NCBI GenBank assembly: GCA_030490835.1
Contig: CM059971.1
Location: 54,298,012 to 54,362,011, forward strand
DNA: 64,000 bases
Direction: 5' to 3'
Source of the DNA: Annona cherimola
Taxonomy: Eukaryota; Streptophyta; Magnoliopsida; Magnoliales; Annonaceae
Position numbers and translations under genes: made by a program. Position 1 is the stretch's first letter. Each line of letters begins with the position of its first letter. This document shows, in pieces, positions 1-11,181 of the stretch. Below the pieces are notes generated by a model. It worked only from the letters and a program-made list of their open reading frames with translations. It was not told where the DNA came from and did not search any database.

Positions 1-272
1 CTCGAATTTGGGCAGATTGTACATAAGTTCATTATGAAAAGCTTGTCTACTTATGTTATGTTTTGAATGAATGATATGAATGCTTTTAACTTGTGAATCA
101 TTGGAAATGAAATATGCAAATGATGAAAATCGAATATGTATGTTAAACTTCAAAATGCAAAAAACCCAGTGATTATTCTAAATATATCAAAACAAGATAA
201 AATAGTATGTTTTAAAGACATTGAAAGGTATATACTCAAATCGGTTTTGTCAATCATCAAAACGGGGGAGAT
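1..272 (+). mobile_element. 3' internal end of SIRE-A copia element
   Basis: AT-rich non-coding stretch ending in a purine tract directly before an LTR start at 273. It resembles the stretch at 43660-43919 that precedes the SIRE-B LTR: both have a phrase about a third to two thirds of the way through ending in a cAAATtGGTTTTGT-N-AATCATCAAAA type sequence before the purine tract. I therefore read it as the untranslated 3' end of a copia element whose coding part lies left of the window. No ORF here is convincing. Confidence 0.65.
259..272 (+). other. Polypurine tract of SIRE-A
   Basis: AAAACGGGGGAGAT lies immediately before the TGTTGG start of the LTR at 273. A purine tract abutting the 3' LTR primes plus-strand DNA synthesis in LTR retrotransposons. 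It fixes 273 as the start of a 3' LTR and gives the element plus orientation. Confidence 0.75.
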
Positions 273-1965
273 TGTTGGAAACATGTGTTGAATCAATGGC
301 AAAATAAGCCAAGTATATGTTTTGATGATTAACAAATCAATTTGAGTAAGTTTTGGTTACTAACATGTTTGTGAGGTGATTAAAGGATATAAAAATGAAA
401 AAAATAAAGCATGACAGGTAAAGTCGATCCCCAAGTCAACTCAGGCATTGACTTATGCCAAGTCGATCCCCAAGTCGACTCCAGCAGCGACTTCAAGAGG
501 CATTTTTTGTCCAGCGTTGAAATCGAGGAGCAAAGCTGTGAAACCGAATCTTAGACACGTGTATGAAACCCTAGGGTTGTAAACCCTAAGTAATATATTA
601 ATAAAATAATATTCATGAGTATGAAAATATGTGGAAATAGAGGTTAAAATAATTAATTATGAAATTAGGATGAATACTGCACGTGAATAGTGAAATGTGA
701 ATAGTAAATATGGGATTAAGGAATATATTAAGTTAATCATTTTGGATTAACTTAATCATAAAAGACGAAAAAGGAAGCTTCCCACTAAAGGACAAAAGTG
801 CTTTTTGGATTAAAATAATAATTTTTGGATTTTTTGGATTTTTGTGAAGAAAATGAAGAAAAATTCATATCTTGCAATCCGGACGTCGGATTGAGATGAA
901 ATGTTTTATGGATGGCCAAAATATGATGATGAACATGATGAGTGGCCCAAGATTGATCAAAAATCACAAAGCAAGGGTCAAGATGAAACGTCAAAAGGAA
1001 ATCAAAAAGTAGCTTAATTTTCCATTAATGCTACTTTTGACTATTTATTAAATTAAATAATTAAAAAAATAATAAATAATAAATGAACAGAAACAATTTC
1101 AGGGGGGTGGTTGGGAATATTTGACCAAATCAATGGTCCATGATCATCCTCATCAAGGACCAACGACTAGGATTTAATTTGCTTAAAATAAATAAATTTT
1201 AATAAATGAAAAAGCTAGAAAAATAAGGCTGCAATAGGGGGGCTGGATCAGGCCTAGGGTGGGCTGCACAAGGCTCCATGCACCTTTTAGAAATTAGAAA
1301 AAAATACATTTTTAATTTAATACCTTAAGCAAGGGGGGTAAATTCCAAATTCATGAAAAATCAAGCCCTATAAATAGGGGCCAAGGGGTGAACGTCCAAG
1401 GTACTTCATCCCAGCTCCATTTGATCATTTTTCACCCCACCACGTTTTAGCCTTGAGGAGAAAGAGGAGGAGGAAGTTAAAGAGAAAAAGTGTGAGAAAA
1501 AGTGGGATATCTCCACTTCGGGTAAGTGATTTCTTCCCAAATTTATTTTGGGTGTTAAGTAAGGTAAAACCATGCTTAGATAATTCCTAATCATGTGAAA
1601 CTAAGTAAAATTATAATATTTAATTTGAATTATGCTGAAATATCAAAAAATTGGAGCAAAGATGGAGCATTCAGGAAGATAGCATATGATATGTGAAAAT
1701 AATGCTCCAAATTTGATAAATGATGATTTGGGATGTATGAATATGATAAATATGATGTTGGAATGATGATATATTAATTTCGTGATTTTTGGAATTAATG
1801 ATTATGCTTAAGTGAATTTATGTTGATTTTTAGTATATGGAGAAAATGATTTATTTAGCCAAGTAAATGATGATAAATTCAAAATGTATGAAATTTCTCA
1901 TGATATACTAAGCATAAGCTATGTCATGGTATTTTTTAGTTTTGGAAAAAATGTCAATTGTTGGA

Positions 1966-2078
1966 ACCCATGATCAGTAACCCACGTTGCTGTGAACAGT
2001 AACCTCGAGTGAACATTAAACGTGAACAGTAATCTGCCACAGTGATTTTGCTACAGTGATATGAACAGTAAACAGTGT
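1966..2078 (+). promoter_or_regulatory. Cluster of GTGAACAGTAA-type motifs in solo LTR
   Basis: Within about 110 bp the LTR holds several near-copies of GTGAACAGTAA, interleaved with CACAGTGATTTTGCTACAGTGAT. A sparser set (GTGAATAGTGAA, GTGAATAGTAAA) lies near 680-712. The same words recur at equivalent places in the other two family members, so they belong to the LTR. Repeated short motifs in an LTR suggest enhancer-like elements, but no binding factor is known to me. Confidence 0.5.
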
Positions 2079-2964
2079 GATTTTGGGAAAAATTGAGATT
2101 TATTTTTATATTTTATGAGAATATATGGATGGAATTTTTAAAGGATTTATGGATAAAAATCCATATAAATGAGTAATGACCAAGTATATTTATAAGATTA
2201 ACCTCTATGGGAATGAGATAATGAATGGTTATAAAGCAAGCATGGAAAGCAACCTAAGACATGGAATGGATGGATAAAATATCCATTTTCCTTGTAAGGG
2301 AAAAAGGAAGGAGAAGGTTAAGGACACCGACTGAGAAGGTAAGCAAGCAAACCCTTTTGAAAATGTGATTTTATTCTCAAGTATTTATAAAATGTGTTTA
2401 AGGGTGGCCATTCCTATAATATTTTGAAATGATAAATGTTTATGAGTTTTTATTCATGTCGGCATATTGATATCATGTGATGTTCATGGACATGTGCACA
2501 TGTATGATGTATAACGAAGTGGCTTTGGTGGAGGTAGAAAGCGGATCAGAGGGTCCCCATTCACTATTGCCGAGTCGTATGGGCTGTATGTCGACGGCGT
2601 CCTCCCCAGAGGTGGAGGCAAAGGAATGTAATGTGTGAATGAATGCATTGCATTTTCATACATTGATTGAAAAGTAAAACATGGATTTGAAATGATGTTT
2701 TTAAGGGATAGTGAAAATAATTATCTACATGAGAATGATAAGTCACCTGGTGTAAGAGGTATATAATGCCGAGAAAATCAAAACTCATGCATGTAGGAAC
2801 CATTTAGGTGTCAAGAGGAAGAGAGGTTCCCCTTAATGAGGCCAAGTCGGAGACAGCCGGCGTATTGGACCATGCTATGTGAGATGTTCCCTGGGCTAGT
2901 GTACCCGCACACGAAGGTTTATGTCAGAAGTGGAAAGGAAGCATTTGCACATCCAATGTTTATG

Positions 2965-3234
2965 AAAAGGTTTCTATTCCATTGATAGTTGATCACTTGC
3001 TAAGTGTCTCCTATCGAATGGAGAGAAATGCATTTACGAATGACTTACATGAATGGTTTTCATGAATGGTTTATGAATGGTTTCCAAAAATGGTTTACAA
3101 AAAGGTTTCTATTCCATTGGTAGTTGATCACTTGGTAAGTGTCTTCTACCGAATGGAGAGAAATGCATTTAAAATGAAAAATACTTTCTTATTGAGTTTC
3201 GACTCATGTTTTGTTTTCCTAACCTCAGACAGGT
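2965..3234 (+). repeat. Tandem duplication, about 135-bp period, in solo LTR
   Basis: A block containing AGGTTTCTATTCCATTG, then TAGTTGATCACTTG and GGAGAGAAATGCATTTA, occurs twice about 135 bp apart with a few changes. Between them are degenerate repeats of ATGAATGGTTT. The solo LTR at 27146-30016 has only one partial copy, so the duplication is specific to this copy or sublineage. Confidence 0.7.
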
Positions 3235-3597
3235 GTAGGGAAAGCCAAGAGGTGAAGGGCATGTGTTGCTAAAGGAAAAGAGAAATCTACAAAGGTTAGT
3301 AGATTTTTATATGAATAGATTCCCTAATGGGATATAATGAAAAAGGACATAGGTTGTATGAAATTGTGAAGTTATGAATAATATGAGAAGTTGATTATTT
3401 ATGATGATATGGATAAGTCTATTATGAATGATGATGAGTATATGATTATATGATGAAAGAAAAAAAAGAAAAAAAATTTGGACGAGTTCCAATTAAGAAC
3501 CCGCCGTGTGATCAGGGCAACAATCCTGAGTCATGTTTACCAATCGACAAGATCCCGGAGTAAGGACTATGTGGACACTCCGGTTCGAGGCACCACA

Positions 3598-4300
3598 AAA
3601 GCTATCGAAGTCGCAAATGAAGTCGACTCTGCATGCGACTTGGGCGAAGTCGCAGACCAAGTCGACTCCAGCATCGACTTCAAACGTGATTTTTTTCCAA
3701 CGTTGAAATTGGGGACGAGAACTGCCGAAGTCGCAGACCAAGTCGACTCCACATGTGACTTGGGTGAAGTCGCAGACCAAGTCGACTCTAGCTTCGACTT
3801 CAGACTGACAGTGCGGAACTTGAAGAGCTAAGTCACAGACCAAGTCGACTCAATGCTCGACTTGAGTAAAATTGAAGACCAAGTCGACCCAATCATTCGA
3901 CTTAGGCCAAATGAAGATCAAATACAGTCCAAAGCAAGCAAAGTTGCATGTATTCATCATGGAGAATCAAGATCACACATTTGGACTTCTTTCATTCAAA
4001 CCAAGACTCAAGGATTCAAGATTCAAGACATAGAGTGTAAAAAAAGGATGAATATACTGAGTTTCAAGTAATGAAAATATTGGTAGAACAATTAATATAA
4101 AGAATTTCAAGCAAGTAAAATCATTTCAAAGAAGTTCAAGTTCATCAAGCAAGCACAGAAAGTGAAGTCGCATCCGAAGTCGACTTCACCTGCGACTTGG
4201 GTCAAGTTTAGGACCAAGTTGACCTAGAATGGAACTTGAAGTAATTGCGGAAAGCCGAAGTCGCACCCGAAGTCGACTCCACCTGCGACTTGGGTTGCAA
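3598..4300 (+). promoter_or_regulatory. AGTCGACT nested-palindrome array in SIRE-A U3
   Basis: Repeated modules of the form AAGTCGC, about 6 bp, AGTCGACT, about 6 bp, GCGACTT. The outer arms are inverted repeats and the centre is self-complementary. Six to seven modules lie between 3606 and 4295, and two more lie left of the solo LTR at about 440-505, so the original array was longer. The array lies upstream of the TATA box at 4375. The long open frames here are by-products of the repeat and are not genes. Confidence 0.7.
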
Positions 4301-4319
4301 CGGTTGCAGATTTTTCGAA

Positions 4320-4385
4320 CGTTGGCGCATTAAATACGCGCCACCTACTTCCAAATGTTTGAATTCCCTTGCCATTTATATAAGG
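4320..4385 (+). promoter_or_regulatory. SIRE-A LTR core promoter: inverted repeat and TATA box
   Basis: TTGGCGCATTAAATACGCGCC (about 4321-4341) gives a TGGCGC/GCGCCA inverted repeat. TTTATATAAGG at 4375-4385 is a good TATA box. The same pair, in the same order and spacing, occurs in the Copia-1 and Copia-2 LTRs, so it is a conserved element of this LTR group. Transcription would start just after about 4410, by analogy with plant TATA promoters. Confidence 0.7.
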
Positions 4386-4714
4386 CATTCAAGATGAACA
4401 TGGAGGGTCACTGAAATATCATTGATTGAGCACAACTTCCATCTCTAAGAGCATTAAGTGATCAAGCCAAAATCTAGAAGAAGAACTTTGCATTCAAACT
4501 GTCAAGAGCTGCTCGCTGAATCTTTCAGACTGCTTCACAAATTCTTCTCCGCGCTAAACCTGTCTCTACACAACAGTAACATGTAGAAATCTTCTTTTTA
4601 TTCTTTCTTGTTGTATTGAACTTGATTTAGTTTGGGTAACTAAGATCAAGTGTAAGCAAAGTAGTGTGTGACTGGAGTGGAACTCGTCACCTACTTGTGC
4701 TATGTGTTGTTGAC

Positions 4715-4810
4715 TCCCCCTAGAGCTAGAATCTAGAAGAGAGCGAAGGCTCTAGTTGTATATGCCCCCTAGAGCTGGAATCTTGAAGAGAGCGGAGGCT
4801 CTAGTTGTAT
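4715..4810 (+). repeat. Two-copy hairpin unit in SIRE-A LTR
   Basis: A unit of about 49 bp occurs twice. Each has CTAGAGC, about 22 bp, then GCTCTAG, an inverted repeat able to form a stem in the transcript. It lies about 340 bp downstream of the TATA box, so it should be transcribed (R or U5). Copia-1 has one copy per LTR and Copia-2 has four. Confidence 0.65.
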
Positions 4811-5065
4811 TCGTGAAATACATAGTGAAACCCAAGTCACAAGGAGTGTGAGCTTGGAAGAGTGGAGTAGGGAAGGTTGCCCGAACCACTATAAATCTTG
4901 TCTATTGTTTTTCATTTCTGCTTTCATTATCTTATTGCTTTCCATTTGTCTCATTAAAGGGGATTAAACTAAACCGGGGTAAAGTTTCTAATTTAAATTT
5001 AAAATTTTTAAATACCCAATTCACCCCTTCCCTCTTGGGTAATTGCCATTAACTCGGGACCAACA

Positions 5066-5194
5066 TAATCAGCTGATAAATAGTAACAAATATCATCTGG
5101 GTATCAAGTTTTTGCATTATATGGACCTATCTCCACGACTGAGCGTACTACGGCTGCTATAGCCCATTGCATCTATCCAAAAGGAGCCCGAAAC
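5066..5194 (+). pseudogene. Env-like ORF of SIRE-B, left fragment
   Basis: One frame is open from about 5087 to 5194 after two adjacent stops and continues in register at 42776 once the Athila element and one 5-bp duplication are removed. Readable words are GYQVFALYGP and AIAHCIYPKGARN. I infer an extra ORF downstream of pol, as found in SIRE/Maximus copia elements, because the right half lies between this point and a polypurine tract and LTR. The function of such ORFs (often called envelope-like or plant transposon protein) is unproven. Confidence 0.5.
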
Positions 5195-6902
5195 TGATAA
5201 CTCGTAAAAATGTGAGTTATCATGGCTCATTTCAGACTGTATTTGCGTGTTAGTCTGAGAGAATAGGCTTAGTTTGCATCCATTTCACTTAATTTTCACT
5301 CACTCTGCATTTTAGAAGCATTATTTAGTTTTTATGCATTTTTAGCATAAATTAGGCATATTTAGTTCATTTATTTAGTTTATTCATTTTTTGCAGGAAG
5401 GACGGGCCATATAAGGGCATGCAGGCAAGTGAAATGCAAAACGAAACCAAGTCCAGGAGCAGTGAGATGGCGCCCAGGCACCACCCTATGTACCTTATTC
5501 AAGATCTCCAACACTTCACACAACCAATTTCTTCTAGAGAGTTGGTGCCTAGGCGCCAACTTATCAACAGGCAAACTTGTCCAGAAGGGTTGTGAAGTCA
5601 CACGGGGGAATTGCTTCCACGAAGTTGGCACCTAGGCTTCAGCCAGGGGCGCTCAAGCGCCGGGTATGATCACACAGGTGTTCGAGGAAAGGTTCCAAGT
5701 CATGAAGCATCCAGGGAGTTGGTGCCTAGGCGCCAGCCAGGGGCGCCTGGGCACCAAGGCATGAATTCCTAGGGTTTCCAGAAAAGTTCCTAGTGACCCA
5801 GCACACAGAGAGTTGGCTCCTAGGAGCCATCTAGGGGTGCCTAGGCGCCAATACGCATCCGTACGTGCGGATTTCAATGCGTGGGCTACGCAATTCAACT
5901 TAAAAATAGATCCTAGGGGTTTGCGCGCGAAAGAGGACGACCGAGAGAGAGCCTGGAATGGGATTACATAGCTAGAGGAAGACAAAAATGCGATCAAAGC
6001 ACAGATTGAAGAGAGGATTCAACTCCGTTGGTGGAAACTGCTGGAAAACCAGTTTTCTCTTTATCTTTCTATTTTTCTTTCTCTGCTTTTCTGGATACAA
6101 CAATAATGGATGTAAAGGATTTTATGATCATGTCTTTGAACTAAACTTCCTTTAGATGGATAGTTAGAATGAATTGAACTCTAAACTATATTGTCTTAGT
6201 TCTTCAAATTTCAGGAATGAATATTCGATATTGTCTATATGGTTGTGTATGTGATTTACCATTGCATGTGTAGTTTTAATGCTTTTTACAAGATTAGCTA
6301 CCTTGTAAGATGATTTAATTGATTGATTTATCCTTGAAAAAGGAAAATCTCTGCTAGATTCATGTGTAGGGCATAGGTTTCCTCTTTGGAAGGGAGAGTT
6401 GTTTAACGGATAGGAATATACCGTTAAACCCTGTGTAGTCAATATACAGGTTATGAATTTATCAATTTCACTTTATTTAATGGCATTGGAACATAGCAAT
6501 TGAATAGGGTGTAATTAGCTTCATATAATGTTGGAAGACATATATAAAGGTTATTGAACTTGGACTAGTAAATTATGCACAATCCATTGAAAAGGAACCA
6601 ATGCGATATAGTTTAGATTTAAGGATTCTGAGCTATCCATCTGCCATCCCTAGTTATTAAACTCGTTTCTAGTATTCCAGTGATTCCGTAAACTCTACTC
6701 TGATTTCTTGTTATATTTGTTAGCTTTAGTTCTAAATTCAAACTCAAAATTCTCTACCCATCGAAAGCAGTTAAACTGATTAATAATTCCGGTTAAACAA
6801 TTCCTCATGGGAACGATACTCTACTCACTCTTTATTACTTGATTCGGCACGTATACTTGCGTAAAAAGTGAGCATTTTTATAGACATATACGCAGCTCGT
6901 CA
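5195..6902 (+). repeat. Athila-like 5' LTR
   Basis: A 1708-bp LTR matching 41093-42770. The right boundary is set by the tRNA-Asp primer site at 6909. The middle carries GGCGCCTAGGCGCC palindromes (5530-5850) and a T-rich tract near 6055-6090. No ORF in it is convincing. Confidence 0.88.
5530..5850. promoter_or_regulatory. Palindrome cluster GGCGCCTAGGCGCC in Athila 5' LTR
   Basis: Four to five degenerate copies of TTGGCGCCTAGGCGCCAA, each often preceded by GAGAGTTGG, are spaced roughly 90 bp apart. The equivalent 3' LTR region (41385-41725) has a similar number, including near-perfect copies at about 41695. Each perfect half contains TTGGCGCC, which fits the E2F consensus TTSSCGSS. Whether E2F binds is inference. 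Confidence 0.6.
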
Positions 6903-6908
6903 AATTTT

Positions 6909-6926
6909 TGGCGCTGTTGCTGGGGA
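6909..6926 (+). other. Primer-binding site, tRNA-Asp type
   Basis: TGGCGCTGTTGCTGGGGA starts six bases after the LTR end. It is a near match to the TGGCGCCGTTGCCGGGGA primer site typical of Athila and Tat gypsy elements, complementary to tRNA-Asp. It sets orientation and the 5' LTR boundary. Confidence 0.85.
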
Positions 6927-7066
6927 ATTAGTTTAATTAATTATTGTTAGTTTTATTGCTTTCTTATACAATTCTGTAGAATACACATTTTCATAATTTC
7001 TTTTAGTTTAGAATTTTTTTCGCTAGTTTTAATTGAATTGGTTTTTGCAAACTAATCCCATTTTGC

Positions 7067-7688
7067 ATGCGTCGAGGCAGAGCCGGAAAGGAGACTGTTA
7101 TTCCTTTTGATCCGGAACCCGAAAGAACTTATTTGAGAAGGCGTCGCAAAAGCAGGGAAGCTTGGAGCCAACAACATACTATGGAGCACATTGAGAATTT
7201 GGATGAAAACGTTCACGCAAACCAATAGGGGAACCAAAGGATTAAGGTTCCAATTCATCCACATCAAGATGATTTGGACCAACCCATTTGGGATCTCATT
7301 GCGCTAGGCCAGAATGCAGTTTAGACTAGCATCGCACCTCCTCCTATCGACACCAACAATTTCAAAATCAAGCCGGTGATTTTCCAGATGCTCCAATCCA
7401 TTGGGCAGTTTGGAGGTCTAGTGTTTGAAGATCCACACTGCCATCTGCGGAATTTCCTTCAGATCATGAACACATTCAAGCAGAATGGAGTCTTTGATGA
7501 GGCAATGCGGCTACGGACCTTTCCATTTTTAGTGAGGGATAAAGCTTCGGAATGGCTAGATTCTTTACCCCCGAACTCTGTCAACACATGGAACGACTTG
7601 GCTTAGAAATTCTTAGAGAAATATTTTCCACCTGCTAAGTTAGCCAAGCTGAGGATGAACATAGTCTCGTTCAAGCAACACGGAGAGG
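7067..7688 (+). pseudogene. gag: Athila-like gag, N-terminal part
   Basis: Starts at ATG 7067 with MRRGRAGKETVIPFDPEPER and runs in one frame to the Gypsy-1 insertion. The recognisable gag core includes FEDPHCHLRNFLQI, then MRLRTFPFLVRDKASEWLDSLP and KFLEKYFPPAKLAKLR, typical of plant retrotransposon gag in Athila elements. Three in-frame stops (after NQ near 7228, after AV near 7322, after LA at 7604) are each explained by a CAG-to-TAG change. The frame continues at 21562 once Gypsy-1 and one copy of AGAGG are removed. Gag would form the virus-like particle. Confidence 0.82.
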
Positions 7689-7708
7689 TGTGAAACCCAT
7701 GTTATGTG

Positions 7709-8688
7709 TGTAACGCCCCGGCCCTTATTGTCGCAGGTATTGTTCGCTTTGGGCCTCTCCCGCACAATTTTGTCCTTCTGGGTTCACGCTCTCGTCCTTC
7801 CCCAAAAGGCGCCTCGACAGTGTAACTCCAACAGCCTCCACTTATAGCCCAGGCTCCCTCCCTCTTCCTAACCGATGTGGGATATCACATTCACCCCCCC
7901 TTGGGGCTCCAGCGCCCTCACTGGACACACCAGTAGGACATCGGGAGTCGGTTCTGATGTCATTTTGTAATGCCCCGGCCCTTACTGTCGCAGGTATTGT
8001 CCGATTTGGGCCTCGCCCGCACGATTTTGTCCTTCTGGGTTCACGCTCCCGTCCTTCCCCAAAAGGCGCCTCGACAGTGTAACTCCAGCAGCCTCCACTT
8101 ATAGCCCGGGCTCCCTCCCTCTTCCTAACCAAGTTTAGCACCGTTGGTTACTCATGGAGGCAATGTTGCCTTATGATGGGGACTCAAATCTCGTTGAATG
8201 CAAACATTGCTAAAAAAGTGTTGCGCTCTTAGCCATAAAAAATATTTAAATGTGATATCCCACATTGGTTAGGAAGAGGGAGGAGCCTGGGCTATAAGTG
8301 GAGGCCGCTGGAGTTACATTATCGAGGCGCCTTTTGGGGAAGGACGAGAGCGTGAACCCAGAAGGACAAAACCGTGCGGACGAGGCCCAAAGCGGACAAT
8401 ACCTGCGACAGTAAGGGCCGGGGCGTTACAAAATGGCATCAGAACCGACTCCCGATGTCTTACTGGTGTGTCCAGCGAGGGCGCTGGAGCCTCGAGGGGG
8501 GGGTGAACGTGATATCCCACATTGGTTAAGAAGAGGGAGGGAGCCTGGGATATAAGTGGAAGCCGCTGGAGTTACACTGTCGAGACGCCTTTTGGGGAAG
8601 GACGGGAGCGTGAACCCAGAAGGACAAAATAGTGCGGGCGAGGCCCATAGCGGACAATACCGGCAACGGTAAGGGCCAGGGCGTTACA
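7709..8688. mobile_element. Inverted pair of TRIM-like elements around a 120-bp spacer
   Basis: Left: minus-strand TRIM with LTRs at 7709-7889 (181 bp) and 7966-8130 (cut short by 16 bp). Right: plus-strand TRIM with LTRs at 8251-8430 and 8508-8688. In sense orientation the LTRs start TGTGATATCCCACATTGG and end GGGGCGTTACA. Each internal part is about 77 bp with a tRNA-Met-like primer site (TGGCATCAGAACC at 8434) and a G-rich polypurine tract. Both outer ends are U5 ends. ATGTG flanks both sides (7704-7708, 8689-8693). However, the 3' LTR has two ATGTG copies 16 bp apart at this place, so this may not be a true target duplication. Confidence 0.78.
8131..8250. other. Unidentified spacer between inverted TRIMs
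   Basis: 120 bp that belong neither to the TRIM LTRs nor to the Gypsy-1 LTR. It begins exactly where the left TRIM LTR is truncated and ends at TTTAAA before the right TRIM. One plus-strand frame is open for about 33 codons, but I recognise nothing in it. It could be captured DNA or filler. Confidence 0.5.
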
Positions 8689-11181
8689 ATGTGATACGTA
8701 CTAAAAGCTTGTACATTGTGTCTATTATTGCTATAAAACTATAGAAAAATGCGTATTATAATTTTAGAAAAATGAAATTAAATTACAAATTTAGAAAAGG
8801 GGTAAATGTTAATTTCATAAAAATTAGATATGAAAATGAATTTTCATAAATTTTTCTGGAAGGAATTTCAAAATTTTGAATTACATCAATTGACACTGTT
8901 TAAATTCACGGATCTTATGGAAAAATAAAAATAAATAGAAAAATTTGGAGCTAACTAGGGGTACTAATTAAGGGCTTGTATTCATTTATGTTATTTTCAT
9001 TATATCTTAGAATGTATAACTCAGAATAATGAGAAAATTTAATAGAAAGTATTAAATTGTGTGCTCTTTAATCTAGATGGATTAGATTATGAAAATTAAT
9101 TAATTAAAGTGTTTAACTTAACTACATTAAAAAACATGCCCAAAAAACAACTAATGAGAGCTTCCTTTTGCCTTTCGTTATTTTTACGTAAGTTTTTATT
9201 TATTTATTTAATATAGTGATGTATATAAGGTTGTTTGAGATGAAACTTTTGGAGCAAGCCTATTTTAATAAACCCTACATAATGAATGAATTAAATTTTG
9301 AAAAACATGTCTACAAGTTTTTAAAATGAAAATTTATGCCAAAATATGATTTTAATTAAATTAAAATATGTACTTCGCTCCAATTGAGGTGAAATTTTAT
9401 GTGTAAGCTTAATTAATGTGCCCAATTTAATGAAGAAATAAATTTTTGGAAAACATGTTTCCAAAATTTTATAAAGAGGTTTTATGTCCGAAGATGAATT
9501 AGTTAATTAAAAAATGAAACAAAATTTTTAAAATTTTCGAAAGATACATTTTGTGAGCAATAATATGTATATTAGTAGAAAAATTTTCATAATATATAAG
9601 TGTGTATGTAGGCAGTTACGAATTAATTAATTAATGATGGAATTTTACAAAAAAAAAATGAAAAGCTGGCAGCAAATGGTGCATGATAGGAGGAGCTGCC
9701 AGCAATAGGGCCGCACGGTGCATGGGAGAGCAGCTGGCAATATTTTGTGAATTATGCTTTAAACCGCCAAAGGAGAAATGTCGAGAAAGGCAGCACAATC
9801 AGGCATATAAATAAGAGAGATGGGAGAAAGCGGGAAGTCCAGCAGCGTAAGTAGGAGAAAAACTAGGAAAAATTATAATAAAATAATAACAGTAGCAAAG
9901 ATAGTGAAGGCAGGACGGGCAGCTGGGAGCCGGATTCAAATAGGTATAAAAGTTTTTTTGTTTTATTTTCTTTCCTGCGAGCAGCAAAGGAGAATTGTGA
10001 GCAGAACTATAACTCCAGCAGGATTCTTATAAATAAATGCAAGAAGGAAGAAGACAAGCAAGGTCTACGTGAATAGACTTTATTTTTTTTTTTTGACAAA
10101 AAGGAAATTTTCTATCTTCCTTCTTCACGTCATACATCTAATATATTATATTTGGTTTCAAGTTATTTTTTTAAATTGATTATTAATGTTTACCTGGAAC
10201 GTAATTCCTTTTACTAAAATAGAAACTAGTTATCAAATAATTAAATAAATAAATAAAAGAAGTAACGGTGAAGGAAAAGGAGCTCGACATCTGAACAGGT
10301 AGGCAAACAAATTTTTTTTCCATATAGATGTCGTTCATAGCTTCAACTAATTATTATTTTTGGTATAGTGTGCGTGTGTTGTTAACTAATTTTAAAATAT
10401 ATATATATGTAAAGGAAATGAGAGCATCGGGCGTTAAAACTTCAAACAAGTATGGAAAATATTTCTCTCTTGGTGCATAACTGACATCTAAACACCTTAT
10501 GGAATTTTCATTTTCCATTTGATTTTTGAAATTCCCTATGTTAAGGTAACAAGAATTTGTTTATTTTTATTTTCTATTTTTTTCAATGAGTATTTATGCG
10601 AGGATTTATATTAGTTTGGCATAAGAATTTTTTGCCTATGATGTGCGTAGTTTACACTGTTGGAAAATTTTATTTATAGGATGATCACTAATGATTTGAT
10701 ATAGGTAGAAAAATGTATATATCCATATATGCGTATTAACTTAAAAGCTGCCGTTCGGAACTGTGAATGTTATAATTAATTTTAAATAGTTTATTTAATT
10801 TTTTGAAGATACCGTGTTTATTATTAATGAGTCCTACAAATAAATAATGATAATATAAAATGCAAATGTATTAAATAACTTGTTTCACAGGTTTAGGCAA
10901 AGAAAAAAAAAGATTGAGGAAACGAGTTGACGTTCTAAGGTAAGCAACTAACGCCTTGAAATGATTTATTTTCAAAATGATTGAATGACTTGCAATTTGT
11001 TTCTTGTAGGCATTTTTCAATATTATTTAAGGATGACCATCCACATAATGTGGTTTGAAAAATATATTCATTAATTTGTTTTATAAATGGTTATGCCATT
11101 TTCTTAATTTGAAAAGAGAGCATAATGATAAATGCAATTATTTCTTGAAGTTATGCTAGCATGTGTATGATGCATGGTGCA

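Larger units (their letters stand above)
537..3597 (+). mobile_element. Solo LTR, Tekay-like family A, copy 1
   Basis: A 3061-bp sequence starting TGTGAAACC and ending GGCACCACA, flanked by the perfect 5-bp duplication AAAGC (532-536 and 3598-3602). It has no internal domain, so it is a solo LTR left by LTR-LTR recombination. The same family occurs reversed at 23423-26328 and forward at 27146-30016. Its 3' end carries the CCGYGTGA..CAGGGC.ACAATCCTG block also found at the ends of the Gypsy-1 and Gypsy-2 LTRs, which suggests the Tekay/Del clade of Ty3-gypsy. No coding capacity was recognised. Confidence 0.88.
273..5065 (+). repeat. SIRE-A 3' LTR, interrupted by a solo LTR
   Basis: Starts TGTTGGAAAC and ends GGACCAACA. 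Removing the solo LTR at 537-3597 and one 5-bp duplication leaves about 1.73 kb. It shares blocks with the Copia-1 and Copia-2 LTRs: AGTCGACT palindrome modules, a TTGGCGC...GCGCCA inverted repeat, a TATA box, a CCCCCTAGAGCT hairpin unit, and the conserved GGTTGCCCGAACCACTATA block. No primer site follows 5065, and a polypurine tract precedes 273, so it is a 3' LTR. The matching 5' LTR is outside the window, so the target duplication cannot be checked. Confidence 0.8.

Noticed and set aside
3478..3843. Long open frames on both strands with a VDS-CDLGEVADQ repeat
   Set aside because: They are translations of the AGTCGACT palindrome modules and span the boundary between a solo LTR and another LTR. 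Similar frames occur in every such array.
7842..8141. Open frames in the TRIM sequences (also 8314-8520 and 11211-11698)
   Set aside because: They lie within or across non-coding TRIM LTRs and repeat on both strands because the LTR is GC-rich. No conserved protein.
8251..8688. 5S rRNA-derived promoter as in Cassandra TRIMs
   Set aside because: I could not find a 5S-like A box and C box in the 181-bp LTR. A TATA-like box is present instead.
7704..8693. ATGTG on both sides of the inverted TRIM pair as proof of one insertion
   Set aside because: The 3' LTR shows two ATGTG copies 16 bp apart at the same place, so the flanking copies may be original. Kept only as a possibility.
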